A model generated the notes under the pieces. That model was given only the letters and a program-made list of their open reading frames with translations. It made no database searches and was not told the origin of the DNA. A stretch of 64,000 nt of DNA from Amblyomma americanum. Taxonomy: Eukaryota > Arthropoda > Arachnida > Ixodida > Ixodidae. The stretch lies in assembly GCF_052857255.1 (NCBI RefSeq), contig NC_135497.1, positions 543,172,207-543,236,206 of the forward strand, read 5' to 3'. Every line of letters begins with the position of its first letter. The first letter of the stretch is position 1. Position numbers and translations under genes: made by a program. This document shows, in pieces, positions 21,720 through 32,869 of the stretch.

Positions 21720-24654
21720 ATCACGGATTGGGACGCTTTCAGGGTACAATGCACGCAGATAGAGGGCGAAATCGAATCCGTAGAGGAGTGGAGTCAAAAG
21801 CTTCGGCAAATCCAGGAGGGATACACGAAAGCTGTGGATAGAACAGAGCAAACACCGGAAGTAGATAAAAGGCTCATCGGGCTATGGGAGGCAAGACGAG
21901 GGCTTACCAAGCGCTGGAAAAGGCAGAAGCTAAACCGAAAGCTTGAAAGGAAAATCGCTGAGATAACTGAAAAAGCAGAGCAATATGCAATACAACTGGC
22001 AAGGCAGGACTGGCAGCAGCTCAGTAATTCGCTGAATGGCACGCTAGGCACGGCTAGGACGTGGCAGATTCTCCGAGCCCTCACGGACCCAACCAAAAGC
22101 AAAACCGAAGGCAGCAAGTCGCTACAGAGACTGGTACATCAATATTAAGGAACCGAGGAACAGCTGCTAGAGGAAGTTAGGATAAAATGCTACGGGAAGG
22201 ATCAGATAGAAAGCTACAAGGAAGAGTATAAAGGCGAAGAGAATCTAAACATGGACAGGCCTATCACCAAGGAAGAGGTAATCGAGGCGGTAAGAGCGGC
22301 CACAAAGAACACGGCAACGGGAGCAGACAAAATCAGCAACTCACTAATCAGGAATCTCAGCGACAACGCCATAGACCAGCTAGTGGTGTACCTCAATAAG
22401 CTTTGGCAATCCGGCACGGTTCCAGCAGAGTGGAAGCACGCAATGGTGGTTATGATACCAAAGCCAGGCAAAAAGCTATCGATCGAAAACCTCAGACCCA
22501 TTTCCTTAACATCATGTCTAGGTAAGCTCTACGAGAGGATAATCACCAAAAGGATTCAAACACATCTGGAAGGAGGAAGGTTATACCCGGATAGCATGTA
22601 CGGTTTTAGAGCGAACCTGTCCACCCAAGACATCCTAATACAGCTTAAGGAGGAGGTTCTAGCCACGATGCCAAAAGCAGGGGAAAACGTGGTCATGGCC
22701 CTCAATATAACGGGGGCCTTCGACAACGTCAGCCACAACGCCATCATGGAGGGAATCAATAACACCAACTGCGGAAGAAGAGTCCATAATTATGCCAGGG
22801 CCTTCTTAAGCGATAGAACTGCGACAGTCGGGCTTGGAGACCTTAGAAGCGACCCTTTCGGCACACCATGCAAGGGCACTCCCCAGGGATCGGTCATATC
22901 ACCGATATTATTCAACGTTGCGATGATCGGGCTTGCGCGCCAACTCGAGAGGATACCAGGGATAAAACACGCGATGTATGCCGATGATATCACGGTATGG
23001 GTCACCCAGGGCTCTCTGGGGGAGAAGGAGGACAGACTACAGGAAGCAGCCGCGTGCGTGGAGAAGTACACCAGAGAAAGAGGCCTCAGATGCTCAACCG
23101 AGAAATCGGAGCTGCTGAGAGTCGGAAGACATCCCACTAAAACGGAGCTGGAAGTCTACCTGGAAGGGCAGAGGATCCCAGAGAAAGACATGATAAGGGT
23201 GCTAGGTATGTGGCTGCAAAGAAGCAGGAAATGCAGCCACACCATTAGCCTAATAAGTAAAGCAGCAGAGCAGGTAGGAAGAATGATCAGCAGAGTCTCG
23301 CATAGGCGGTACGGCATGAAAGAGGAAGACACGCTCAGACTCGTGAGCAGCCTGATAGTCAGCCGAGTCACCTATTCACTGCCCTACCAGATACCAACCA
23401 AAGCCGACATGAAACAGATAGATGTAATATTAAGGAAGGCATATAAGACCGCCCTGCATCTACCTAGGAACACACATAACGAGAAACTACTCCAGCTAGG
23501 GATTAGTAGCACATTCCAAGAGCTGAGGGAGGCCCAAATCAGGGCACAGTATACGAGACTCCGAGGCACGCCAACAGGCCGGGAACTGCTGAAAAGAATA
23601 GGGGTGGAAACACAAGAGTGCCTTGACAGGTACAGGGACGTCCCGGATGGAATTAGAAAAGCCATTCGGGTCGCACCCCTGCCCAGGAACATGGATCCGA
23701 ACCTGCACGAAGGAAGACGGAAAGCAAGAGCCGAGTATATCGAGCGAGGCTTAGCCAATCTGGAAAACACGGTCTTCACGGACGCGGCGCTGTACCTGAT
23801 GGATAGGAAGCGCACGGCCGCGGCTGTAGTAGTCGACCACCAGGGAGAACTGATCACCTGTGCAGCGGCAGAGGCTGCGAACGCAACAGAAGCCGAGGAG
23901 ATTGCCATAGCTCTAGCGGTCGCTTGCGGCTCCCAGGGAAACAAACCTCTAAACATACTTACAGACTCGAAAGAGGCATGTAGGAACTACACTAGGGGAA
24001 GGATAGGTGCCGCAGCCATGAACATACTCAGAAAAGCGCGTGTCTCAGACACAAAACACATACGCAGCCTGGTTTGGATACCTGGACATGCAGGTATTAA
24101 GGGAAATGAAAGAGCGGACGGCCATGCTCGAGCGATGAGTTTCCGAGCGGGATTACCGGACGACTTTTGCACCCGAGCCTGCGACGGGGGGTATGCAGAG
24201 CACCTGGCCCTATACAGGGGCTTAAGGTATAAATATATTCCGCCACACAAGGCACTAACAAAGGAAGAGGCTACCGGGTGGCGCAGACTGCAGACTGGTA
24301 TTTTTCCAAATTTACACATACTAAACAAGATGTTTCCGACCCAATACAGAGCCACATGCCCGTGGTGCGGGGCGGTACCAACGCTGTACCACTCACATGG
24401 GAGTGTGAGCGAAACATAAAATTCCACCAACACAAACACACAAGTGCGGAGCAATGGGAGAGCCGGCTCGTCAGCAGCGAGCTCACGGTCCAAAGGACCC
24501 TGGTGCAGCACGCTTACGAGGCAGCGCGGCTCAGCGGAGCCCTGGAATGAGGGCCCGACCTTGCGAAGACGGGATCAGGGATCGCCTGGTATGAAGACGA
24601 CGCGGATCCTGCGGCCGCCGAACTACGCAAATGTTCAATAAAAGTTTTTCACTC
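21720..24654 (+). mobile_element. LINE with RNase H, copy 2, 5'-truncated
   Basis: The insertion starts in the linker between endonuclease and RT and ends with a CAATAAAAGTTTTTCACTC tail. It is flanked by the 13-bp duplication ACGAGTAGCACGA. Truncation at the 5' end with a long duplication is the hallmark of target-primed reverse transcription. It lies inside the 19.2 kb unit, so it is younger than that unit's insertion or moved with it. Confidence 0.92.
21744..24550 (+). pseudogene. LINE RT, RNase H and zinc-knuckle protein, copy 2
   Basis: The linker (about 21834-22148) ends at an in-frame TAA at 22146-22148 and the same frame resumes through 24419. RT blocks are PKPGKKLSIENLRPISLTS, GFRANLSTQDILIQL, MALNITGAFDNVSHNAIM (Asn replaces the usual first catalytic Asp: the triplet AAT is seen in ALNITGAF), GTPQGSVISPILFN and YADDITVW. 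RNase H has TVFTDAALYL, ATEAEEIAIALAV, ILTDSKEACR and WIPGHAGIKGNERAD, so all acidic residues and the final His/Asp are present. CPWCGAVPTLYH begins the zinc-binding end, and a frameshift near 24395 moves the rest to another frame (ending at 24550). The lost Asp and the stops make it inactive. Confidence 0.9.
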
Positions 24655-24667
24655 ACGAGTAGCACGA
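24655..24667. repeat. Right target duplication of LINE copy 2
   Basis: ACGAGTAGCACGA, matching 21707-21719, directly after the LINE tail. Confidence 0.85.
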
Positions 24668-24741
24668 GTCTACGCACGCCGACCACCACTCATCGGTGAG
24701 AAAACGAAACTACAAAACTTCAGGACAAAATAAAAACGGCC

Positions 24742-25068
24742 TTAGCTTAGCTTGGTTAAGCCTGGTGATTGCGAAGCACGCCGCTTAGAAAGTCGTTCTT
24801 CTCGTTCTTCTTCCGTCTCTGTAGCTCGCTGATGCTTCCTCTTTGCATTCTGCCGAGCTGCCTTGTTCGTAGGCACCATCGTAACATCTGGCTGTATGAC
24901 TGCCTTGGCGAGAGGAGCGGAGCTGTTTTGTACAGCTGGTGTGACGTCACTCTGACCGTAGCGCCCCTGGTGAGAGGAGCGGGAGTTAGGCCGCCGTTGG
25001 TGGCTACCGCCTCGCCTCGCGACGGCGTGAGATGGGGCCCCTTTTTTACACAGCTGGTGTGACGTCAC
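24742..25068 (-). other. Open frame with a charged repeat-like C-terminus, unassigned
   Basis: A 108-codon frame on the minus strand. Its N-terminal half is simply the 118-bp tandem repeat read through. The C-terminal half has NAKRKHQRATETEEEREERL followed by SKRRA, a basic/acidic helical stretch like those in many arthropod repeat-derived proteins. No domain is recognised, and the overlap with a tandem repeat argues against a real gene. Confidence 0.25.
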
Positions 25069-25190
25069 ACCGACCGTAGCGCCCCTGGTGAGAGGAGCGG
25101 GAGTTAGGCCGCCGTTGGTGGCTACCGCCTCGCCTCGCGACGGCGTGAGATGGGGCCCTGTTTTTACACAGCTGGTGTGACGTCACTCTA
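24933..25190. repeat. 118-bp tandem repeat, about 2.2 units
   Basis: CAGCTGGTGTGACGTCAC starts at 24933, 25051 and 25169. The units are almost identical, so the amplification is recent. The core TGACGTCA is a palindromic CRE-like sequence, present in each unit and again near 25202. Confidence 0.92.
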
Positions 25191-25344
25191 GGTCACGTGG
25201 TGTGACGTCACGCAGCGAGGTCACGCTAAAGGTCAATGGTGCCTACCACCGCCTCGCCACTGAACGGGCTGAAGTGCGACCTAAAGTAGTATTGCTTCTC
25301 AATAAAAAAAAACGCGGCGCCAGCGGCCGTGCACCCGCGGAGAT

Positions 25345-25515
25345 AAACGGCTCTGGCTGAACCGTTCGGCACGGCTCACTGAACTAGAGAGACTGGCTCT
25401 CTAAAAGAACGGCTCTGTCTGAAAGGTTCAGCGCGGCTCACTGAACGAGACAGCCACTCTCCAAAAGAGCCGCCGCTCACTCTTAGTGAGCCACGGCTCA
25501 CTCGTTCTTTTGAAA
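25345..25515. repeat. GAGCCG-type subterminal repeats, right inner block
   Basis: Units such as CGGCTCACTGAACGAGA and CTCTCCAAAAGAGCCG match, in opposite orientation, the array at 14090-14620. The block ends in GAGCCACGGCTCACTCGTTC, which recurs at 27798-27815 on the other side of the Harbinger-like insertion. Confidence 0.8.
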
Positions 25516-25890
25516 GCGCGGCACAAAAAGACATCTCAAGGCGAGGAGGTGGTTGCGACTGCTAGGGGAGGGGATGGTCGCTGCGCTGTTTGGGGGGGGG
25601 GGGGGGCAGAAAGGAAGGGAAGTTAGAGGAAGGATGGATGAATGGATACGGCTGAACTCTTTGAATCGGGCGGTGGTTCAAGCCACCTATCCATGACATA
25701 TCAAATTTTACTCCTGTCTTGACTTTAGCCACCAATCAGCTAACCTTCACTTGGTTATCTCTACCCGTTTAAAATCTACTTTCCCTGCGCTGTCCTTAAA
25801 CCCCAATGCCTTGGATAAATCATCCCCGCTGCTTTCCACTGTGGGGTGAAGGAAGTGCTCGCCGCGCGCCACGTCGCGGGGGAGACGGGG
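25516..25890. other. Spacer with a G14-like run, no gene
   Basis: Contains a long G run near 25591-25606 and unremarkable sequence up to the Harbinger-like element. Confidence 0.5.
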
Positions 25891-25893
25891 TTA

Positions 25894-27641
25894 GGGCCGT
25901 TGTACGATCGTTTCGGAGCGCCTTCCGCCTCGTCCGCTTCGCGAGCGGAGCTGGCGGATCCGCCTCGTTCGGCGAACGGATGGAAAGTTGGTGAACTTCA
26001 ACTTTCTGGTGGACGAGCGCATCCGGCCGGGGACCGGATTGCAGCTATTGGCTGCTTTTCCCGTGACGTCAGTGACGTCCGAGCCCCTCCTCCCTCCGCC
26101 TCGGTTCTGCTCTGCCCCGGCAAGATGGCCATCCGTCGACTGAACTGGGGAGCGCGGCCTGGGCAGTGGCAGCGATGTCGCGAAGCGTGTTATATTGGCC
26201 ACATCTTCATATTACCAGTGTTCAGAGCGACTGCAAACTTCGCCGCGTTCAGCAGTGGCGAGCGATAGTTCCACTAGTTGAATTCTGTAATCATCTACGT
26301 TGACGGAGTTGACAGAGCGCCTCTTCAAACCGATGCAAACCTGTGCAGTGGCGGTGTCACGAAGTGTTTATTTCGAGCTGTTTTTGGTTTTTGCATGCGT
26401 TTGTAATTCCTGCTGCGGCTCTGCAAACCGACGCAAGACCTGTGCAATGGCGGTGTCACGAAGTGTTTATTTCGAGCTGTTTGTGGTTGTGGCAAGCGTT
26501 TTGAATTTCTGCTGCGAGTTATTTTCCTGTGCGTGCGGAAGTTTCACAGCATAGCGACAAGTGTCCGCGTAGTGAAAGTGAATATGGTCGGTGCGAGTGC
26601 TTTCCCGTCAAGTCAGCGATATGTTCATCTGCGAAAAACTCGCGACGCCCGCCGTTTTTCGAATGCTGAAATGAACTTGGAGCTGTGCAGCTGGTCGCTT
26701 CCGTTGCGATGGCTGCAGTGATCGTGACCGAGGCGAGCCCACGACGTTGTTTCTGCTACATAGCAAACTGCTGCGTGTGCGACTTGACACGATCTTGGCT
26801 GCACGGCCGTCGCAGTGTTTTCTGCTGCGACAACAGCAGCGTCGCCAGTCTTGTGCGTCTTGGTGCACGATACAGTGGTACGTTTTATGATCATGGGTGC
26901 GCAGGTTGAGACAGTGTGCCAGCGGCATTATGTAGCCTGTGTGAAAAAAATCGGTGCGCAGTGCAAATGTCAGTTCGGGGGCACCGTCATTTTGTATGTG
27001 TGTGTGTGTGTGCCACACGTCAAACAAAGGTACCAAAGTGAATTAAGCTGTCTCTATGCTTTTGTTGGAGGCCTGTTTGCCAACATGATTTTGTCAGTGC
27101 CGAGCAGTTATTGAGCAGCAGCGCTTAATGCTATCAGCTGCATTAGTTTATTTGATGAGGCATTATCGAAGCCTTCAAGAGATGTAATCCATGCACATTT
27201 GCATGTTCATATGCTGCCTTCATTTGTTTGTGACTGCCTATGAACAGATTATTTGCCTGCAGGGTGATGATAACCCTGGTTGGCCTGCAAGAACTTGTGT
27301 CGGCAATGTAGTATGTTCCGGGCAGGAAAGGAGGCAAGGGAGAAGGTAGTCGGGCGCATACCGATCTGCCCCTTGGGATGCGGGAGCCCGTTTCGGCGCG
27401 TGGAGCGATGCTGGCGGTGCGCTCGCGCCGGCTAGATTGCCATCAGCCGGAGAAGGCTATTGGACAGACGGATAAGCCCGGCGCGCCAATCGGCATGCTG
27501 GGACCATCCGCCTCGCTCGCAAGCGCCAAAGTGATCGTACAACACCTTTCCGCCTCACGTCCGCCTGGCGGCCGAAAACTGGCGGACCGCTCCCGAAGCG
27601 GACGAGGCGGAAGGCGCTCCGAAACGATCGTACAACGGCCC
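25894..27641. mobile_element. PIF/Harbinger-like non-autonomous element with 48-bp perfect TIRs
   Basis: The left end GGGCCGTTGTACGATCGTTT and onward for 48 bp is the exact inverse of the right end at 27594-27641. TTA flanks both sides (25891-25893 and 27642-27644). A 3-bp TTA duplication with GGGCC termini is the signature of PIF/Harbinger elements. No DDE transposase or Myb-like protein is seen inside, so it depends on a helper. The interior includes two ~98-bp tandem units at about 26328-26520 and a short (GT)n near 26998-27010. Confidence 0.87.
26328..26520. repeat. 98-bp tandem duplication inside the Harbinger-like element
   Basis: GGCGGTGTCACGAAGTGTTT and TATTTCGAGCTGTTT occur near 26352 and again near 26450 with similar flanks. 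Confidence 0.85.
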
Positions 27642-27797
27642 TTAGAGTGAGAGAATGAGGCGGGGTAGCAAGGGAGAGAAAAAAATAAAGAGCTAGAGAC
27701 GCGCTTGAAGGAGCCGGTAGCATGCGGAAAGAAAAGAAAAAAAAAGTGATGGTCCCTGCGCCGCACTTGTGGAGAGAGGTAGTGGAAAGGAAAGAAC

Positions 27798-27954
27798 CAC
27801 GGCTCACTCGTTCTTTAAAGGAGTTGCTCAAATGACCCGGCTCTTTCCTGAGCGACCCAAGTGAGCGGGTGAGCCGTTCAAATGATCCGGCTCACTTCAG
27901 TGAGCGGAGCCGTTCTGAGCCGCTCACTGAAGTGAGCCGTTTTGCCCATCTCTA
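27798..27954. repeat. Right terminal region of the 19.2 kb unit
   Basis: GGCTCACT/AGTGAGCC and ATGATCCGG/ATGACCCGG units lead to the end TTTTGCCCATCTCTA. The inner part (GGGTCGCTCAGGA on the opposite strand) matches sequence that in the left end directly follows TAGAGAT, so the left end looks like a shortened version of this one. Confidence 0.8.
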
Positions 27955-27962
27955 CTTGTGAC
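27955..27962. repeat. Right target-site duplication CTTGTGAC
   Basis: Perfect 8-bp partner of 8756-8763, directly outside the inverted TAGAGATGGG terminus. Confidence 0.85.
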
Positions 27963-29174
27963 TTCAGACGAGGAACTGTGCGGGCCTTGGCAGCAACAGA
28001 AAGTATTCACAGGCCGTATAAAAGTAAAATACTGACCCCCTATGAGCTGTTTACATGGGTGAACAAAACTAGCAAGTGGGTTGTAGCCCTCTGGGTGCTC
28101 CAACAAATGAGTGAAGAAAATGAACGTGAATCACTAGGCGGTTTAAAGAGCACTACCGTTAAAAGGAATGCGCAAGTTTCACTATATCGAGCCTTTATTT
28201 TTCTCTCAATGGTGCGGGCAGGACTTGCATCATACTCAAGTTGAAAGTGATAAAATGTGAATGAACATGCCAGCGAACCTTTCAAAACTAAAATATGAGG
28301 AGCATCCACATTGAGCATAGTGCAGCGAGCAGTGCTGGAATTGAATGCAGGGACACAAATTGCAAATTAATTTTCTCGCTTAAAACAAAAATTGTTCCAA
28401 TTAAGTTTTTAGAAAGAAATCTCACTGCAATTAGAAAACAAATGAGGACCACGTCACCTTGCAACAGAAGGCTGAATATGCTTAAAAAATAGTTTTTTTT
28501 TGCTGACATCTCTCATTTTTTTCATCTCTGAAACATTTTTATCAGCTTCTTTGGATCCTGTTGCTGTTGTGTGGGGTTTTGTGACACATAGGCAACTGAG
28601 GCCATCACGCGCCAAGCACAAGGTATTGGAAAAGCTTTTGTTGAATATTATAGAAATATAAAAATCATCCACACATTAAGCACTTATTAGTTTAATGCAG
28701 GGTTTCAGAAAACTATGTTCAACAAGAAACAAGTTGGTTTGCAATAATCCTGTGCTGACTACGAACTAGGTAGGACGTACAAATAAATGAGGGCATGGTT
28801 AGGCTATGTACCCTGTTTCATGAAGCCGCTTGATAAAGAAAAGAAAGGAAAGTGGCCCAAAAGAGAACCTAAGATACAACATAAAAAGAAGCTTGCTGAA
28901 ACTATTAATTGCAACTTTGCTTCCATACTGCTGATGAATATTTTCCAATGGCCGCAAATTGAAAGCAGCGGGCTCCCATGTGGATGTGGATATTTTCCCC
29001 TGCAATCCATTTAATCCATCACGATTACAGACAGTCAAAATTTATTATTAAGTCAGTCTGGCCATACAATGAACATTTAAGAACTTGGAAAAGAAAGCTA
29101 ATAATACCTAGCTTAAACGGCACAGGATTCCTTAATCTGGGAGCCCTTCTAAAAATAACTAAAAACCAAAATAG
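27963..29174. other. No gene recognised
   Basis: AT-rich sequence with short chance ORFs and no motif I can assign. The first bases continue the target site of the 19.2 kb unit. Confidence 0.5.
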
Positions 29175-29184
29175 ATGGCAGCGT

Positions 29185-29330
29185 GGTCGAAATTATTCAG
29201 GAGCTCTCCACTACGGCACCTCTCTCCTTTCTTCTTTCACTCCCTCCTTTATCCCTTCCCTTACGGCGAGGTTCAGGTGTCCGCCTTTATATTAGACAGA
29301 TGCTGCGCCATTTCCTTTCCCCGAAAACCA

Positions 29331-29405
<75 letters not shown>
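29185..29405 (+). mobile_element. Tick SINE, 5'-truncated, with (ATT)n tail
   Basis: The body GGTCGAAATTATTCAGGAGCT through TTCCTTTCCCCGAAAACCAA is the 3' part of the tRNA-derived SINE seen complete near 50376. It ends in about 25 ATT units (29331-29405). ATGGCAGCGT flanks both sides (29175-29184 and 29406-29415), a 10-bp target duplication. Confidence 0.88.
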
Positions 29406-29407
<2 letters not shown>

Positions 29408-29415
29408 GGCAGCGT

Positions 29416-32400
29416 AAACAAATTTCAAAGCGGCCTGATGCTCAAACGACCTGCAGTGAGCGCCTGTGTAGCAGGCAAAATTGAAAGTTTGTCTCAGACG
29501 TCGCGCTTACGCAGTGCATTTTACGCAGAGATGCGGTACAGTCTCTACGCACAGCTGCAACAATTACCAAGCACGAATAAACCGTAGGGTAAGGTATTTG
29601 ACGGAATAGTGTTAAACGGCTTTAAATTTGACAGAACACACATACTAGAGCTCCTAAGCAGCATGCGGCGGTACTCTGCAAACTTCGTTTCGTCAAAAAA
29701 AAAAAAAACAGGTGTGTGGACAATGATTCTCGGCGAACTCCGTTCAGCGCTGCTTCTCTTCCTAGGATGCAAGGAAAGTGCGGCCTGTTTCACAGCAGAT
29801 CTTGGCACTTAGGTACTTAGAAACGGCAGGCCCTGAGACCGCTCTTCCATAACATATCTTTTGTAAGATAGGAACCAGTATGCATGATGAAATAAGACTG
29901 CTTACCATTCGAGGCAGGTTCTTGGTAGTGCTGAGCTGCTCTACTTCTCCACATCACTGTAACGCTTGTCTTTTTCAGTAAAGCTGACTTCACGACAACG
30001 ACTGCTGCTTTGCAATTACATTCTGTCGCATGAACACGCGCACATAATAACTTCACCCATGCTTTCTGACTTCGAATCTTTAAAATGCGTGCGTGAGCAG
30101 CCCCTTCTGCCAATCTAGATCAAAGAAACGCATTCGCCAGAGCGGCTGCTTCTGTCCTGATACGTCATATACGGCAATTGGATAGCAGTGAGCAAACCTA
30201 CGCACTTTCCCAGTTTTATATGCACTCTAAAAACACTTCATTTTACTATAGTACCTCGAAAAACGCGGTTAAAAACGCGTTCTAGTCAACCGCTCAAGCG
30301 CGCACATCAGGACAACACGACGCCATGAAGTACAGGCTAGAAAAAAAGCCCACAAAGGGCCTACCGTACCGGTGGAAGCCCCGCGGCAGAAATTAAGTTT
30401 CGCTTTCAGTTTTCACTTGCAATGTGTACGGGAGCTGGAATGCATTTGCAGCATCGGAACAGCATACACAGCGAGTCCTAACAGTTGCCAGTTATGGAAA
30501 ATAAGAAGTGATTAAACATGATACATTTCTTCGGATTCTTAGGTTACCATGAATTGGCCTCCTGCCGATTTTTTCTTTTACATTCACTCCAGCGGCTTCA
30601 TGTCGATAGTAGAAAAATGTATAAGAAATTGTAGCCAACGTCGCCTTCGAAAGGGGAGGGGAGCATAAAATGTATGGCAGGCAAAGCCTAGCACATTCTT
30701 CGACGGCTCCCTCCCGAACAGATATCCCGGAATGCTTCCTAAGAAGTTGGAACGTTCCCTTCTATTGCGGTTCCTTCACTAATTCGACTTATTCGGCGGT
30801 AGTGTTGTTTACACGGGAGAGGTGTAGTGCGGTCGTACGGCAGCGTTCATGCGAACACGCGTAACACGGATCTGTGGCATGGACTCAATTTCGGTGTTAG
30901 GTACTCTTTCATGGATGCGTCATGCCTGTTTGCGCCTTCACAGCCTCCCGTTTGCACGCGCGTCTTACTGGCGCTGCGGCTTTCGAGCGGAGAGACCGCT
31001 CTGATTATGCGCTGCGCTTGTAAGCCTAGCAATCTTCGAAGGCTCGAAGGCCCGCACAGGAATGGTGGCAGGACCTTCGTGGTGAGGTGGTTCACAGAGG
31101 CGGGAGAGGGGCTGGAGGGGGCCCTGTTATATGTTGGACAGGCATAATGCCCCTAAGCCTGTAGCATCGCTCTTCATAAAATTAAATGAATCATCAAAAC
31201 GCAGCGGTGATTGAGGACAACACATACCGAAGAGAGGGCAGAATGCGCACTGCAGGGTCGGATCAAAACAATCGAAACGCTCGACAGATGTTTCTGTGGT
31301 CCAGTAGAACTTCAGCTCCCCTTGGCGCCCTATCGGCCCGCACAGCGTGCTTCCACTCGCAGCGCGCCAGTTCCGATTCAGTGTGCGGAAGGAAATGTTC
31401 GCTTCAGCTTCGTGCAGTTCTAGCTCATCTTCTGTGCCTGGTGCGCTGCGGTCCATAGACGACGTTCGCGTGTTTGCCCAGAACGGGAGCTGAAAGCACT
31501 AAGTGCCTAAAACGTCCGTGTGTTGTGCAATGCAAGTTCATGTTAAAGGAGGCCGGATTTCCGAAAATAGTACGCAGCTTTCCAGTACAGCATCTCCAAT
31601 AGTCGAGGTTTACATTTCGGACATAAAACGCCGCACACCACAGCATTTATTTTTATTGGTTGCAATGGCACCCCCTGCTGCTCGTTCAGTCTTGAGGAGC
31701 AACGTACGTCAAGCCCAAATAAAATTTTTGTTTTCCCCACTTTGTATTTACAGTTTCTCAAGCTCTTCTGGGGACCCAATTAACTTCAGGTTTCCAGAGT
31801 TGCCTTTCTTCCAGTTGACACAGTGGTTGCTTCAAAAATAGCTGATTTTGGTCCTGTTTCTTGTGCGTGATTTGTTGTGTAAAACACAATGATTTCGCGC
31901 AGACATTACTCCGATTGAAACATATTGTCGCAAGACGTCAAAGTAATGATTTCTCTATTCACTACGGTGCAGTCATTGCTTCTTTGCCTTGATATGGATT
32001 AAGTTCAGAAGCACGTTATTATCAAAACATCCAATGAGCCCCGACATTCACGGCATAAGTATTATTCCAACAATTTTATTGGCATTTGTAATAAAATCCA
32101 TCAAAATTTTTTAGTCCACAAGTGAACCAAATTTTTCTTGCCGCTGCATGTACGTTCTCTGCTACGAAATATTTAAACCATGCCCCAAAGTAAAATCCTA
32201 ACGAGCGCATACTATCGGCACCATCAGCTCTCATAATTAGTTGTTTGATCGCCATGTGGAATGTTGCTTCAACAATCGGGTCGATGCATTAAAGAAACGT
32301 GGATAAAATTCCGAACATGCACGCTACAGCTTCACATGTGCATGTGACGTTATCACTGGAACTACGCTAACATATTTTTTTCCGTAAAGCACATGAGCTA

Positions 32401-32860
32401 GGGCTACGTTTTCTGTTTTTTTTTTTCATTTCTTCTTCCTCATTTAGTTGGACATAGAGCACTAACGTGAAGCCAGCTTTACATTTTTGAAAGGAACACC
32501 CTTGCACCTCGACGGCAATAGAAGGAGTATTAGGGCCACATGCACCCGTTCATGCAAACTTCTAAAATTCTTGGGTGCAGGTTGGGCGCATGTGTAATAG
32601 AAACTCCTAATTTGTCAAGTATAACGGTGTACATGGAATAATATGTCAATTAATTCTGTCAATTTTTTTACAGTGTACTTGTGTCGTCTTTGTGTGTGCG
32701 CTGTTCAATCCTCCTTACTGATAGCACAAGGCCTCGACACTTCTTTACTAACTCAAAATTCAAAACCATGAAAGCCTCGAGTAAAAATTTGCGTTCTCGG
32801 GACGGTATATTTTAGTAATTGCAGTTTACAGAGCCGGCGGTTCCGCACCGCAGTTTGCGC
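29416..32860. other. Long stretch with no recognised gene or element
   Basis: Base composition is ordinary and all ORFs are short and without motifs. It could be old host intergenic sequence or repeats too decayed to name. Confidence 0.5.
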
Positions 32861-32869
32861 GTAAGCTGT

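Larger units (their letters stand above)
8764..27954. mobile_element. 19.2 kb composite unit with hAT-type ends and an 8-bp target duplication
   Basis: The unit starts TAGAGATGGGTCGC and ends with the inverse of TAGAGATGGGCAAAA. It is flanked on both sides by CTTGTGAC (8756-8763 and 27955-27962). This duplication is 8 bp with T at position 2 and A at position 7, as hAT transposases prefer, and the terminus resembles hAT ends. Subtracting the clear later insertions (18662-20916, 21720-24654, 25894-27641) leaves about 12 kb, still holding a P-type and a hAT-type transposase. Either the hAT element carries a P-like element as an insertion or cargo, or the outer ends belong to the P-like element, since P elements also duplicate 8 bp, and the hAT element is nested in it. 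Confidence 0.75.
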
